A DNA stretch of 64,000 nt from Flabesymbios commensalis. Taxonomy: Eukaryota; Annelida; Polychaeta; Terebellida; Flabelligeridae. The stretch lies in assembly GCA_964017125.1 (NCBI GenBank), contig OZ024912.1, forward strand, positions 59,957,848-60,021,847. Reading direction: 5' to 3'. The position numbers were made by a program, and so were the translations under genes. Below are positions 1 to 11,677 of this stretch, in pieces; the first letter of the stretch is position 1; every line of letters starts with the position of its first letter. The notes below the pieces were generated by a model. The model saw only the letters and a list, made by a program, of their open reading frames with translations. It was not told where the DNA came from and searched no databases.

Positions 1-965
1 CAGTTTACCCGTCCACAATGTCACAGTGAACAAAGCAATTTACCCGTCACCATGGCCACAATGCACAAAACAGTTTACCCGTCACCATGGTTAGAGTGCA
101 CAAACCAGTTTACCCGTCACCATGGTTAGAGTGCACATAGAGTGTACAAACCAGTTTACCCGTCACCATGGTTAGAGTGCACAAACCAGTTTACCCGTCA
201 CCATGGTTAGAGTGCACAAACCAGTTTACCCGTCACCATGGTTAGAGTGTACAAACCAGTTTACCCGTCACCATGGTTAGAGTGTACAAACCAGTTTACC
301 CGTCACCATGGTTAGAGTGTACAAACCAGTTTACCCGTCACCATGGTTAGAGTGTACAAACCAGTTTACCCGTCACCATGGTTAGAGTGCACAAACCAGT
401 TTACCCGTCACCATGGCTACAGTGCACAAACTAGTTTACCCGTCACCATGGTCACAATGCACACACCAGCTTACCTGTCACCATGGTCACAGTGTGAAAA
501 CCAGTTTACCCGTCACCATGGTCACAGTGCACAAACCATTTTACCCGTCACCATGGTCACAGTGTGAAAACCAGTTTACCCGTCACCACGGTTAAAGTGT
601 CCAAACCAGTTTACCCGTCACCATGGTCACAGTGCAAGAACCAGCTTACCCGTCTCCATGGTCGCAATGCACAAACCAGTTTATCCGTCACCATGGTCAC
701 TCACAGTGCCCAAACTAGTTTACCCGTCTCATGGTCACAGTGGAAAAAACAGTTTACCCGTCTCCATGGTCACAATGCACAAACCAGTTTACCCGTCACC
801 ATGGTCACAGTGCCCAAACTAGTTTACCCGTCTCCATGGTCACAGTGAAAAAAACAGTTTACCCGTCTCCATGGTCACAATGCACAAACCAGTTTACCCG
901 TCTCCATGGGCACAGTGTAAAAAAACCAGTTTATCCGTCTCAATGATCACAGTACACAAACTGAT
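1..965 (+). repeat. 35-bp satellite array (truncated at window start)
   Basis: About 27 copies of a 35-base unit of the form CCAGTTTACCCGTCACCATG plus GTTAGAGTGCACAAA. Almost every unit has a CCATGG. Units drift toward the right (GTCACAGTG replaces GTTAGAGTG; CGTCTCC replaces CGTCACC), so the left side looks more recently homogenised. Long open frames inside are by-products of the repeat. Confidence 0.95.
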
Positions 966-1207
966 TTTAAAACATTCATTAATTTACGTTTTTTATTTTA
1001 TAATAAACGAGTTTTTAGCACATTCATAATACGCCTATAGCCATCCACTGCAATTCAACAGCGAGTGAAAAACTAGATTCTGACCTAGGTGAAGTGGGCC
1101 GAGTTTGGCTGTTGTGACATGGTAGTGGAGGTCGGCCCTGCTGGAGCTCATCCCTCAAGTACGCGCCAAGTATCGGTTCCCGGATCTTGTGGGATAGGGT
1201 ATAGAGG

Positions 1208-1229
1208 GACCCCCCCCCCCCTCCCCCCG
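1208..1229 (+). repeat. Poly-C tract
   Basis: A run of C interrupted by single T, between AT-rich spacer and a GC-rich hairpin. Confidence 0.8.
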
Positions 1230-1310
1230 CGCTCATTAAATGCTCCGGTTAACCAATTGAGCTGCCGCCAACTTGTCAAAACTTTCCTGTCCGACGCAAC
1301 CCAGCTATCC

Positions 1311-1425
1311 AACCCGACCCGACGCTCCGGCCCGGCGTCGGCCCAGCGCCGTGCCAGCGCCCTGGGCGCTGGCACGCCGTTGGGCCGACGCCGGGCCGCA
1401 GTCTCGGTCGGGCTTGCGGCATCTC
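1311..1425. repeat. E-family hairpin, GC-rich variant
   Basis: Near-palindrome centred on GTGCCAGCGCCCTGGGCGCT; both arms carry GGCCCGGCGTCGGCCCA or its complement. The core 'gccagcg' is shared with AT-rich E copies elsewhere. Confidence 0.7.
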
Positions 1426-2205
1426 GTCCGGGTGGCGCCATTCGGCTGCTGAAGATGGGGATGTTGTCATGGATGCGGAATGCCCACCACAGGACGTAGT
1501 CTGTCTCTGTATCAACTGTGTACAGTTTTCCTCTACTGGATATACTGCTGTAGGGTACTGTAAGCCAAGATAAATCGCCCAGTTCCAAATTATTATTGGC
1601 AAAATATTTTAGCGATTTTTTTCTTTTCGTTTACACCCACCACTTTTGTGCTGAGCAATTTTCAAATTCACAAAACGCACATAGATGTATCAAATACCTG
1701 GTGTATTTAATTCCTTATCCAAAAGATCTCTCTATTTTCTTTAAATATATTTCACGCACTAAAATACATTAATCATACATCGTGCTTGGAGAAAGTTAAG
1801 CCCTTTCTCGTAAATACCTAATTCCAACTTTCACAACTTTTTTGTGGCAGTGGTTTGAAAAATTATGACAAAACGCTACCATAATATTGTGTATAGCTTA
1901 CGATTGTGATGTCGTTGAACGATTGGAGATGCACTGAAAATATTTTTTTATGTGAAACGAAATCGAAAGTTATTTGTGGGTTGAAAATTACCTGAAGGAG
2001 CTATAAAACATCATCAGGTGATAATAGAATATACCATACTATATGTGATGGCCAGACAAACACAAATTGGTGCAATTAATTTAACATAAATTATTGTGAG
2101 TATGATGAAAAATCAAAATATGTTAAATTGATACGTTGTTGTTTAGATATTTACTAATTTAATTTGCAAACACATTTGGAAGAAATGCTCCAATGCTTGA
2201 CAATA
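1426..2205. other. Spacer
   Basis: AT-rich after ~1600. No gene or repeat recognised. Confidence 0.5.
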
Positions 2206-2211
2206 ATCAGA

Positions 2212-2288
2212 TGGTCTCTTTGGATATGAAATGGTGTATCTGCCACTTTGTAAAGTGGCAGATACAACCTTTCATATCCAAGGTGACG
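2212..2288. repeat. D-family hairpin
   Basis: Arms TTGGATATGAAATGGTGTAT and complement around TCTGCCACTTTGTAAAGTGG. The D core is TATCTGCCACTTT, with tips like CGTCNCCTTGG. Confidence 0.85.
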
Positions 2289-3294
2289 AAATGTTTAGGA
2301 GCTATTCACCAGATTGTTTACATAACTTGTGAGAAACATTACCAATATAACACTATGCAAACTATCCTCTCAGAAGTGTCCTATCTTCCACTTATTTGAG
2401 TGTCAGATGTGATCTTTCACCTTCAAGGGCACGATATATTATTAACACAACTTTGTCATAACAATAATTATAGCAGACGTAAAAGTTATTGTGCATGACC
2501 ACAGCATAAGTGTTTCATTTCTAAATCCCCAGCGTTTAAATCAGGCAATTAGATTACACATTCGGCGTAGTCATGCATTAACTCGACTGTGAGAATACAA
2601 ATTAATTTTGCGGTTCTCCCCATGGTCTGACTTCTACCTCTTAATTTTGTAAATTAAACAATTAAATAACCATTCACCGGTATAAATTGGGCCCATTCTG
2701 AGAAAGAAACTCATCAAGTCCACCGGATGAGCATAATATGTAAACAATTAAGTGATTGGTCCTCGATGCTTACTGGCTGTGCACACGAATATTAGGCGGA
2801 GATATTGCCAAATTAATGACGAAATGTCCTGAGCCAGGCCAGATTGTGTGGAATATAATACTGTGTTTCTATATGTTAACTCTTGCGACACAAAATATGT
2901 TTCTTTGAACTAAATTTTAAATATATACAAACAGACAGATAAGAGGTTATCATACAAATTGACGATCTTAGTATCGGTCAATTTAGGGGGATTATTGGAA
3001 ATCGAATTTTGTTCTTGATGTTTGCATCACTTTTAATCAGTTTTCACGAAAAAAATACTTTAAAATAAGCGAACTGAAGTATCAAAGCAATATGATGCAT
3101 GTGCTGCTCACAAGAAAAATACCCGATTGAATTTAATCAAACCAACATAGGACAAAATATATCTGATATATGTTTTATCGTGTTTATTGACAGTGTATAT
3201 AATCATTTCTGACTGAATTGTGAAAACTGTGAAAATTTGGATTTGAGGTGAAAGAGAAGTAATAATTATGTGGGTGTTAATTAAGCCTCAACCC
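2289..3294. other. Spacer
   Basis: AT-rich, unique at this scale; nothing supported. Confidence 0.5.
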
Positions 3295-3544
3295 TTAGCC
3301 CTTTAACCGCCGGTGTCGCATATATTAGGGTTTTTATTTTTTATTAGCACATTAAGTACCACATTTCAAATATGTTAAAGATAAAATGTGACATCAATCA
3401 GCCAGAAAGATTTGAAAAGAGTTGACCTCCATTTTGTCAAATCTGAATAATTTTCACTCACTTGAAGTTGTGGATCGCGTCAGCGAGACACAACTTCAAG
3501 TGGGTGAAAATTCAAATTAAATAATTTGGCGGTTAAAGGGTTAA
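3295..3544 (+). mobile_element. B-family MITE (piggyBac-like ends)
   Basis: A ~245-base element starting CCCTTTAACCGCCGGTGTCG and ending GGCGGTTAAAGGGTTAA, with a TTAA (TTAG on the left here) at each end. Near its 3' end is a hairpin, CACTTGAAGTTGTGGATCGC followed by GTCAGCGAGACACAACTTC. TTAA plus CCCTT is the pattern of piggyBac targets and termini. It has no coding capacity. The next element (A) abuts it. Confidence 0.8.
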
Positions 3545-3757
3545 AGCGCTGAAACACTTTTGCATGAACCATGGTGATCATTTTTTTTAAATTTGAAATC
3601 ATCATAAGTGTCTCAGCTAGCTCTTACCTATGTTATGGGGCTATCTAGCTCTTACCTATGTTATGGGGCTATCTTATAAATATTTTTACTCTTACAGTGC
3701 CGGGACATCGACTTTAGACGTCAGATTATGACGTCTAAAGTCGATCCCCGCTCTGTT
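3541..3757 (+). mobile_element. A-family MITE, abutting a B copy
   Basis: The A consensus begins TTAACCCTTGCAACGCTGAAA, passes CCATGGAGACCAAAGGG and CATTTGAATACCTATG, and ends in a hairpin of CGGGGATCGACTTTAGACGT arms and CGCTGAAAGGGTTAA. In this copy the first bases are lost into the preceding element, and a 28-base stretch is tandemly duplicated (3618-3645 and 3646-3673). Confidence 0.8.
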
Positions 3758-3772
3758 AGTTTTAAACCACTA

Positions 3773-3935
3773 ATGACGACAATAATGTATTTCATTGGCC
3801 AATAAAATCACTGTTATTGGTAATAAAATTAGTGTTTGAACATAAAGATTTGCAAATATGATTATTTTTCACCCACTTGAAGTTGTGGATCGCGGTAGCG
3901 AGCCACAACTTCAAGTGGGTGAAAATGTAATGAAA
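3773..3935 (+). mobile_element. G-family inverted-repeat element
   Basis: Contains GGCCAATAAAATCACTGTTA and GATTTGCAAATATG, then a hairpin like that of B but with a GATCGCGGTAGCGAG loop. The left half recurs at 12893, 30204 and 51745. Confidence 0.6.
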
Positions 3936-4483
3936 GGGTCAAAATGTCCGCATTGTGCACAATTACTTTAAACACATGCTATGAACAGATCGAGCTCGAT
4001 ATAATGTATAGAATTAGACAATTACCAGTAACCTGTTTGTGATATTGTGTAACTCATAATATGTTTTAGCCAATAAACGAATACCAATTTGGCTGTGTAG
4101 GCCTACATGATTGATTTCCATCGTGAATGTAATAAAAACTATCAGTCATATTAATATTTTGTTATTACTGAGAGCGGTAGAGTGCTTTTTTCCCATTTAA
4201 TTTGACGTGACATATGTATTTTGAATAAGCTGAAATTGGCTATATGCAGCTATTTGGCAATCATTTGCATCCTGTACAATTAAAAATGACTGAAATCAAT
4301 TAATAATTTATACTCAACGAGCAAAAGCACGAAATCGTTTGAATAACTAGGTCAACGCTATTAGCACATTATAATAGACATTAAATGTATTTAACTTAGT
4401 ACATTGCGTTCTACAAATTATATATTCTGTTTTTAAATATAATTATGTTGACACAAAATCACCTTGAATAAGTAGCAACTGTT
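3936..4483. other. Spacer
   Basis: AT-rich; no gene or repeat recognised. Confidence 0.5.
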
Positions 4484-4935
4484 CACTCACTCACTCACTC
4501 ACTCACTCACTCACTCACTCACTCACTCACTCACTCACTCACTCACTCACTCACTCACTCACTCACTCACTCACTCACTCACTCACTCACTCACTCACTC
4601 ACTCACTCACTCACTCACTCACTCACTCACTCACTCACTCACTCACTCACTCACTCACTCACTCACTCACTCACTCACTCACTCACTCACTCACTCACTC
4701 ACTCACTCACTCACTCACTCACTCACTCACTCACTCACTCACTCACTCACTCACTCACTCACTCACTCACTCACTCACTCACTCACTCACTCACTCACTC
4801 ACTCACTCACTCACTCACTCACTCACTCACTCACTCACTCACTCACTCACTCACTCACTCACTCACTCACTCACTCACTCACTCACTCACTCACTCACTC
4901 ACTCACTCACTCACTCACTCACTCACTCACTCACT
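4484..4935 (+). repeat. (CACT)n microsatellite
   Basis: About 113 uninterrupted copies of a tetranucleotide, with no substitutions. Confidence 0.98.
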
Positions 4936-5144
4936 TTTGAGAAGACTGAGTTGACCCTATCTCAAGCTGGCAAATATATATTTTACTGCGTTGCGTGTCT
5001 TACAACAGATTAGCTCATCAGACTTCGCAGCGTGTAAGTTTAACCCCTGTACTGCTATGAAAATGATAAAAAAAATTGTGATGGATATTTAGTTCATGGA
5101 ATAATTCAACATAGCAGTCTATCGTGTACATATAACAAATAAAC

Positions 5145-5210
5145 ATATTTTTCTTCATTTTAAGAAATTGCGTTAGCAATTCCAGCTTTAAATGACTAAA
5201 AATAGAAACA
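5145..5210. repeat. C-family hairpin
   Basis: Core GAAATTGCGTTAGCAATTCCAGCT split by mismatches, with TTTAAATGACTAAAAATAG beyond. Its long flank matches 10488-10600 on the opposite strand. Confidence 0.65.
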
Positions 5211-5235
5211 AACAATTCAGCATCACAGGGGCCAA

Positions 5236-5415
5236 GACGTTAACCTTTTCACTACCATACATGACGGAAATTTCCGTCGTCATTCGTCAATGAACGTAAC
5301 CATAAAATGACAAAAAAAAATCGTCAAATATATACTACATTAATGTATTTTTCGTCATTTGAAGCTGGAAATTGCGTTAGCAATTCCAGCTTCAAATGAC
5401 GAAAAAATAGAACTC
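5236..5415. repeat. C-family element with two hairpins
   Basis: A small palindrome (GACGGAAATTTCCGTC) is followed by a longer one: CATTTGAAGCTGGAAATTGC against GCAATTCCAGCTTCAAATG. Confidence 0.7.
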
Positions 5416-6591
5416 CTACACCAGTATATCTGGATCCTGGCATGCACCCCGGCCTGGGAGTCAAAGACGTTTATTTCACCATCGTATTTCCACTTGTTTC
5501 CCACGCCAACAAAGTAAATGGACTTGTAAACCTATTGGCTCAGGTTACGTGTCTGGTCACTTAATTGGACCCTAAAAGCCTATTTACATTTTACAAATAT
5601 ATGCATATATACATGTATCTTAAAAAGGTTTAACCTATTAATTTATATTTCCTAATTCACCATGAAGTGAACATTTTAGAAATCGACGATTGATCAATAC
5701 TATGCATTAGTAATGAATTACGTATATCGCTATGTACAGAAGAACAGGCCCAATTATGGCATTCTACCTCTAATTTAAATAACAACTGAATGACGGCGGT
5801 GATTTTCTGATCTCGGCATGTGACGTGCTGAGCCAATCATTGGTCGGGAGTGGAGTACCATACTTAATCCGAAGGACTTTACACAGACACCAAATGACGA
5901 GATAAACACAAAGCGTCGACCCTATGCTGGTTTCGTGTTGGGCCGGTGTCGCAGATGGGGGACTAGCAATTAACCAATGTTAGCACAACGATATTGACGG
6001 CGGGGATTGGCTGAATCTGACACGTGGTCAGCAGAACCCCTCTTGATTGGTTACAAATAGACTTGACACATCCATATGAAGACTTCTTCCACGTCGATTT
6101 AAATGACAATCCTCCACGGTGTATATTTCAACAATAAGGTTAGCTTTAAACAGGTTTACGAAAAAGGTCTACTGCGCAAAATCAACATTTTTTTATAATC
6201 TCCGGTGGATTCAAAAGTAGCGTAGTTGTAGCTGTGTAGTTGACATAAGTATGTAGCCTGATAATAAACTCAAATGTATGTGTTTCTCCGTGTTTCACAG
6301 ATTTTAAGTTCAATTCAAAGTTTAAATATATATTCTCTGTAAATTAATGTTTAAAAAAGATTACGGCTGTTCTCGACTCCGTGCTGTTTTATGCACCATT
6401 TCCCCATCCATAAATAAATTAGTACTTAACTTACTGAAATAATTTAAATGAAAGGAAAAACAGATTATCGCATAATCTGATACTAGAGTACTACCCCTGG
6501 GACGCGAAAGGTGCGAGGTTATTGGTTTTGCAAAAGACACATAATTCATGCTCTGCCATCAACTTAACGACCGGAGATTGACACTGAGCAC
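5416..6591. other. Spacer
   Basis: Mostly unique. 5925-6000 has a weak E-like segment (GTTGGGCCGGTGTCGCAGAT). No gene seen. Confidence 0.45.
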
Positions 6592-6601
6592 CACTCATCT
6601 T

Positions 6602-6666
6602 CCCGGCGTTGTCACAATGCTGTGCCAGCGTCGCAGACGTTGGCACAGCATTGTGACAACGCCGGG
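6602..6666. repeat. E-family hairpin, nearly perfect
   Basis: 31-base arms (6602-6632, 6636-6666) with one mismatch and a 3-base loop. The tip is CCCGGCGTTG and the core is CCAGCGTCGCAGACG. Confidence 0.9.
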
Positions 6667-6828
6667 CTTCCCTCGTTTTCACACGGTAAACACTAATCGT
6701 CAGATTATTGCTTGTGGCGTGCGAGCACTTCATTTCCAGCGGCTCATTTAACGGCCGCTGACTGCCGGATTCACATCATTCACTCACGCACGGCCCACAA
6801 CAGTAACCATAATAAAAAAAAAATTCCA

Positions 6829-6900
6829 CTGACCCAGCTTAGCCTATATGTGCAGAAACGTGGCCTAAAACCCCATGCATTCATTTACCACAATTATTAT
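6829..6900 (+). mobile_element. SINE 3' tail fragment
   Basis: CAGCTTAGCCTATATGTGCA followed by GAAACGTGGCCTAAAACC matches the end of the SINE copy at 18719-19022. Confidence 0.5.
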
Positions 6901-6904
6901 AACA

Positions 6905-7226
6905 TTCAATGTCGCAGGGTTTCACATTTTCCTTACGTGTAGCCCAAAAATATACATATTATTATAAGTTTTCATTTTGTAACTATTCTGGCCAAGTACT
7001 ACTCCCGACGTCTTTCTCTTGTTTTTTTTTAATGTTTTGTAGAATGTCATGCATTGAACAATAGCATAGGCCTACCCATCAAAATATCCACAAGATTTTT
7101 TTTAAATTTCAGCACATATCCACACGCTCCCTAGAATTGAGATATTTTGACATCTATATTATTATATAGTTACCTATTGACGAATGGACCTTTCATTTTA
7201 TTTACACTGCGAAGCAAACATCCGAC
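6905..7226. other. Spacer
   Basis: AT-rich; nothing supported. Confidence 0.5.
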
Positions 7227-7437
7227 CATCCTTCAGATTCTGACGTCTAATGTCGTTCCCGCACTGAGCGAATTATAAATTTATAATGGCCGTGTAAACC
7301 CATTTATATATAGGTATTTGAAGCGGAAAGAGCTAACTAAGACATTACTGATGATGTCAAATAATATTGTTTAAATAACCCTTTGGTCTCCATGGCTCAG
7401 GTCTATACAAAAATATTTCAGCGCTGCAAGGGTTGAA
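7227..7437 (-). mobile_element. A-family MITE
   Basis: Reversed copy. The hairpin is reduced to one arm; CCCTTTGGTCTCCATGG and TTTCAGCGCTGCAAGGGTT are intact. Confidence 0.75.
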
Positions 7438-7610
7438 GACTAAATTGTGTTGTATCAAGATTGATGATAGCTGAGACAAGAAGCTGCTCCCATTAATTTT
7501 TACTCCCATTAGATATTGCTACATGTGTGACCAAACCTTATAGCAGCCGGAAACCCAAATATCCGATTTATTATATCCCAGATACTCTTAGCGCTGTTTT
7601 TTCCTATTAA

Positions 7611-7822
7611 TTTAACCCTTTAAGCGCTAAATTGTTTAATAGACATTTTCACACACGTGGAGTTGTGTTTCGCTAACGCGATCCACAATTTCAAGTGAGT
7701 GATAATAATTATAAAGATTGGAGTAAATGGAGGTCAACTGATTGGTGTCACGTTTTATCCTTAAACATGTTTAGGAGGTGGTACTTCATGTGATGATAAA
7801 AATTAAAAACCGTATATAAGAG
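7611..7822 (-). mobile_element. B-family MITE
   Basis: Reversed copy with hairpin TGGAGTTGTGTTTCGCTAAC. It runs straight into an A copy, so read on the minus strand the order is A then B. Confidence 0.75.
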
Positions 7823-7824
7823 AT

Positions 7825-8071
7825 AATCCTTTCAGCGCGGGGAGCGTCTTTATACGTCAGAATCTGACGTCTGTAGACGTCAGATTCTGACGTATAAAGA
7901 CGATCCCCACACTGAAAGAATTAAAACATTTCTAACGGCAGTAGACCCATAACAAACGTATTCAAGTGAATCAGAAAGAGATAACTAGGACTTTTATGAT
8001 GATTACAAATTGAAAAACACCCTTTGATTTCTATGATTCATTCACAAATAGTTCAGCGTTGTAAGGGGTGA
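7825..8071 (-). mobile_element. A-family MITE
   Basis: Has a long hairpin whose arms read GTCTTTATACGTCAGAATCT and complement; both arms carry the same variant (TATACGTC rather than TAGACGTC). Confidence 0.8.
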
Positions 8072-8830
8072 TGCAGACGATGCTGACGCCATTACCAGCT
8101 TCATGGTATTTCTGATCCACCTACCATTTTCAAATGACCAGCAAACCACTTTCATGAACTAGACCTGTTAAAAATTAGAATAATTAGGGCTTGACGTTAT
8201 TGATATTTAAATCATATATAATTTATTTCGGCTCAACATAATCTGATAATAAATAAAATGTAGAATATGATGAATTAGGTCGTTTATGATCGGTGTGAGT
8301 AAACTACTATATTAGCTTCAAGCTAATAACTGACAAACGTTATTGGATAAGAGCAGGAAATCTTGATTATGATTATCCACCTGTTACTATAAACACAGGA
8401 CGTTATAAGTCCAGGAGCCTTTCTTACACTAACCATATTAAGATGAAGATTATCTCTCGTTTTTTATAGAAAAGCTAGGAGCATCTGAACTTATCAAATA
8501 GAAATGAAAAACTCACGATATTCCAGCCCTGAAATCTTAATACGCATAAATATTTTTTACATAGCTCTCACGCATAATAGTTTCGCAACTCTTATAGAAT
8601 TATGATTTAGTTTCAGTGTGATTTTGATAATAGAACCAAGTTATTGTTGTGGCACTTATTATTAGAAGGACGATGAGTGTAGGTCTGTAACGATTATGTT
8701 TCTTTCGCGTTACCGCTATCAGTTCATCACTTATGATAAATCACAGGCAATTAGGTTCTCTCGTGGCCGAGCGATAAAGCAACATGATCGTATTATTCTG
8801 CCGATCAATTTCCCGTTTGTAATCCCTCTT
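8072..8830. other. Spacer with possible tRNA-like remnant
   Basis: AT-rich. 8765-8830 begins GTGGCCGAGCGATAAAGC, which resembles a tRNA A-box region, but no B box is clear. Confidence 0.3.
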
Positions 8831-8839
8831 TGTGAAAAA

Positions 8840-9505
8840 ACATTTCACGGATGATCGCCCACGGGGGGAGGGGGGCTGCTGTCATTCTAGGGGACATTGT
8901 ATCGGTGACACGGGCGCCGCATTCTCGCCTTCATGGAAACGGCAGACGACAGCTCCGGGTGGGCGCGGGGGATTCCCCGTGCCAGCCTCGCTTTCACATG
9001 TTAATGCAGGGCGTGGATTCCCCTCCGACTGTATCCATGGTGACGCTGCCGGACCGCGCGTTTTCCAACCTGGCTGTAAACATACTTTATCAGCATAACG
9101 CTGGTGTAGAGTTGGGCCGACCATTGCGTCACTGTGCCAATGCTCAGCCGATATATTGCGACGCGTTGCCACAGGCCCGCATGGGCGGAAGCTGGGGAAT
9201 CCCTAATAGATTTAGCAAAGGCTGAGCAGCAGTAACTGCTCACTTGAAAATTAAGCAGTTACTGCTGTTTGACTTTCGGGGCACAGCCATCCGCCACAAG
9301 GGGGATGTCCCTCTATTTAAAAATCATAATCCCTCTGTAATATCAGTGAGGGGACCGGCGGATGGTTGTGGGCGGAAAGGCGGGAAACTTAGTGACGCGC
9401 AGACGACACCAATGACGTGTCGACGTCCCCTCCCAGAGCTGCCACGTGGTGCGTCTAAAAACACAAAGCATCTCCAGAATGCACTCAACATGTTAGGCTA
9501 AATGC
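8840..9505. promoter_or_regulatory. GC-rich island with internal hairpin
   Basis: About 650 bases of CpG-containing, repeat-poor sequence in an AT-rich tract. A hairpin CAGCAGTAACTGCT...AGCAGTTACTGCTG (9225-9269) lies in the middle, and CCATCCGCCACAAG/CGGCGGATGG form a wider inverted pair. The longest frame is 124 codons (8851-9225), unrecognised and overlapped by frames on the other strand. An exon, CpG island or conserved element are all possible. Confidence 0.3.
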
Positions 9506-9652
9506 ACCCGAACAAAGCTGATGAGGGTAGCTCGCACTTCAAACTGAAGACTGGCTGACTTTTAAGTTCAGTAATGTGGTCAGTAGCCATTTCGATTAAC
9601 TGCAGCCAGCTCATCAACGAGAGCCCACGCCCCCGACACTTTAGCCCTTAAC

Positions 9653-9892
9653 CCTTTAACCGCCGGTGTCGCATATATTCGGGTTTTCATTTTTGCTTAG
9701 AACATTACGTACCGCCTTTAAAACATGTTAAAGATAAAATGTGACATCAATCAGCAATATTTGAAAACAGTTGACCTCCATTTTGTCAAATCTGAATAAT
9801 TTTCACTCACTTGAAGTTGTGGATCGCGTCAGCGAGACACAACTTCAAGTGGGTGAAAATTCAGATTGAATAATTTGGCGGTTAAAGGGTTA
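9653..9892 (+). mobile_element. B-family MITE
   Basis: Well-kept copy, very close to the one at 3295 (shared GATCGCGTCAGCGAGACAC loop), followed by the same junction into an A element. Confidence 0.85.
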
Positions 9893-10077
9893 AAGCGCTG
9901 AAATATTTTTATATATAACCTGGAGACCAACGATTTTTTAATTCTAATTAGAAATCATCATAAGTATCTTAGCTAGCTTTTTCCGCTTCATTTGAATCCC
10001 TGTGTTATGGGTCTACGACCATTATAAATATTTTACTCTTTCAGGCGGTGATCGACTTCACCCGGGCTGGAAAGGGT
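9889..10077 (+). mobile_element. A-family MITE joined to B
   Basis: Begins at the same internal point as the copy at 3541. The terminal hairpin has collapsed to a short GGCGGTGATCGACTTC remnant. Confidence 0.75.
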
Positions 10078-10487
10078 AAATACCACGGTAGATCTATTAC
10101 CAGACTGTTTTTCTCAGTCTCATTCTACAAATGTACAATCTGTAAGAATAACTATATCGTGGCGGTGAACTCAAATATTTTTAACTTCCAAAGGATTGAA
10201 AGCCTAGATGTACTCATAGGCTGCAACATTACTGCAAATTGCTATTATGAAAAGGATGGCCACTGTTATTAAAACATGTGAAGTTCTTATGACTTTATAT
10301 CATTCACAAACTATAGAATAAAAATACATCCGCAATTACATTTTGATGAAGAACGGTCACTAAAGTAAGATTAAATGTTTTTTTCTCGTTTGTCTGACAT
10401 TATTGCTATCATGCCGATGGAGAATTCTACACAATGTCAAACCAAGCAATGAGCTGACATTTTGGAACAAATCGGTTGTTGACCCTT
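10078..10487. other. Spacer
   Basis: No gene recognised; a 74-codon frame crosses the A-element end and is not convincing. Confidence 0.5.
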
Positions 10488-10600
10488 GTGCTGCTGAATT
10501 GTTTGTGTCTATTTTTCATTCATTCGAAGCTGGAATTGCTGACGCAATTTCCAGCTCCAAATGACGAAAAATATCTACATTTATGAAAAATATAAATCTC
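10488..10600. repeat. C-family hairpin
   Basis: CATTCGAAGCTGGAATTGCT followed by GACGCAATTTCCAGCTC. The flank GCTGAATTGTTTGTGTCTAT matches the element at 5145 in opposite orientation. Confidence 0.75.
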
Positions 10601-11567
10601 AAATTATTGTATTAACTAAGCATCTACCAAAAACTACTATATAAAAAAATCACTGATATTTCTATTGATCTAGACTATGTTTGAAACCGAATAATATACG
10701 GGCCTATCAGGAGGAGGGTCAACTTAGCGACCTCTTGGACTTGTTACATGGCAGAAGCTGATGTTTTGTCTGTTTAAGTGGCTTAATCTTAACCTCATAA
10801 GCGATCGAGGTCAATTGCCGGTTGATGACGTATGATCACAGGGTTAGTGATGCGCCCTCATTGGCTAATCACAGGGCACGTGGTGTCCTCTCGCTGAACA
10901 CTCAGACAAATCTCGTCCCGTCCCTTCCGGCTCCACGGCTCCTGGGGCTGTAAAACTTGCCCAGCAATCATTTCCACCAATAAAACCAGTCCAACCGTCT
11001 CGAACCCGCGACAGCTGGTTTACGTTGAACCTTTTCATAGCTGAGCGTCTCAATATATATTTGCTCTCTGAGTTATTTAATCAAAGAGCGCATTTAATGA
11101 CTTTATTCAGGACATATATTTAATGGTTGGGATAATGAGAAACAACCCTGTATTTACACTATGACACGGTACCTTTATTTTATCCTTGTCTTTAAAATGA
11201 GACATTACCCCATGTAGATTCGTTTTGATTCAGCTACATCAGCAAATGCAATCGATATATTTAAGTGATGAGAAAAACTTCAAAAACACCTGCAGCGTCG
11301 CCCAATCAATCTCAAACGTCTTGAAAGCGGTTGATACAAATATGCGCAGCATTGATGTAGATCATCAATGTAAAACTAATACTCCCAAATTGTTTAGTTT
11401 AGAGTATACTCAGATTCGAGGTTCTATACTCACACCGACGACTAATCTATATAAATACATACAAAAATATATCATTGATACTGCATGAAAATAACTATTA
11501 CGCATCACCCGTTCAATATATGATTTTAGGATCGTTTTCATTTCGAAAAATTCAAAGTCTCAATGGA
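10601..11567. other. Spacer
   Basis: Unique sequence. 10740-11000 is less AT-rich. Short frames are unsupported. Confidence 0.45.
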
Positions 11568-11677
11568 TGTCAAACAAGAAACGAGACGTTAACCCAATGT
11601 TGGTTTATTGTTTACCCATTGTCTTCGACGCTGGCCCAACATTAAACAAGCATTGGGTGAATCGCGTTTGCTGGGAC
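11568..11677. repeat. E-family hairpin
   Basis: Arms ACCCAATGTTGGTTTATTGTT and complement-like, right tip GCGTTTGCTGGGA, core GTCTTCGACGCTGGCCCAAC. Confidence 0.75.

Noticed and set aside
1-965. Regular 35-base units that could suggest a CRISPR array
   Set aside because: There are no unique spacers; the whole unit repeats, and the context is animal nuclear DNA.
4484-4935. Telomere-like or centromeric tract
   Set aside because: It is a simple CACT repeat and not a known telomeric motif; the AGGGTTAA seen elsewhere belongs to MITE ends.
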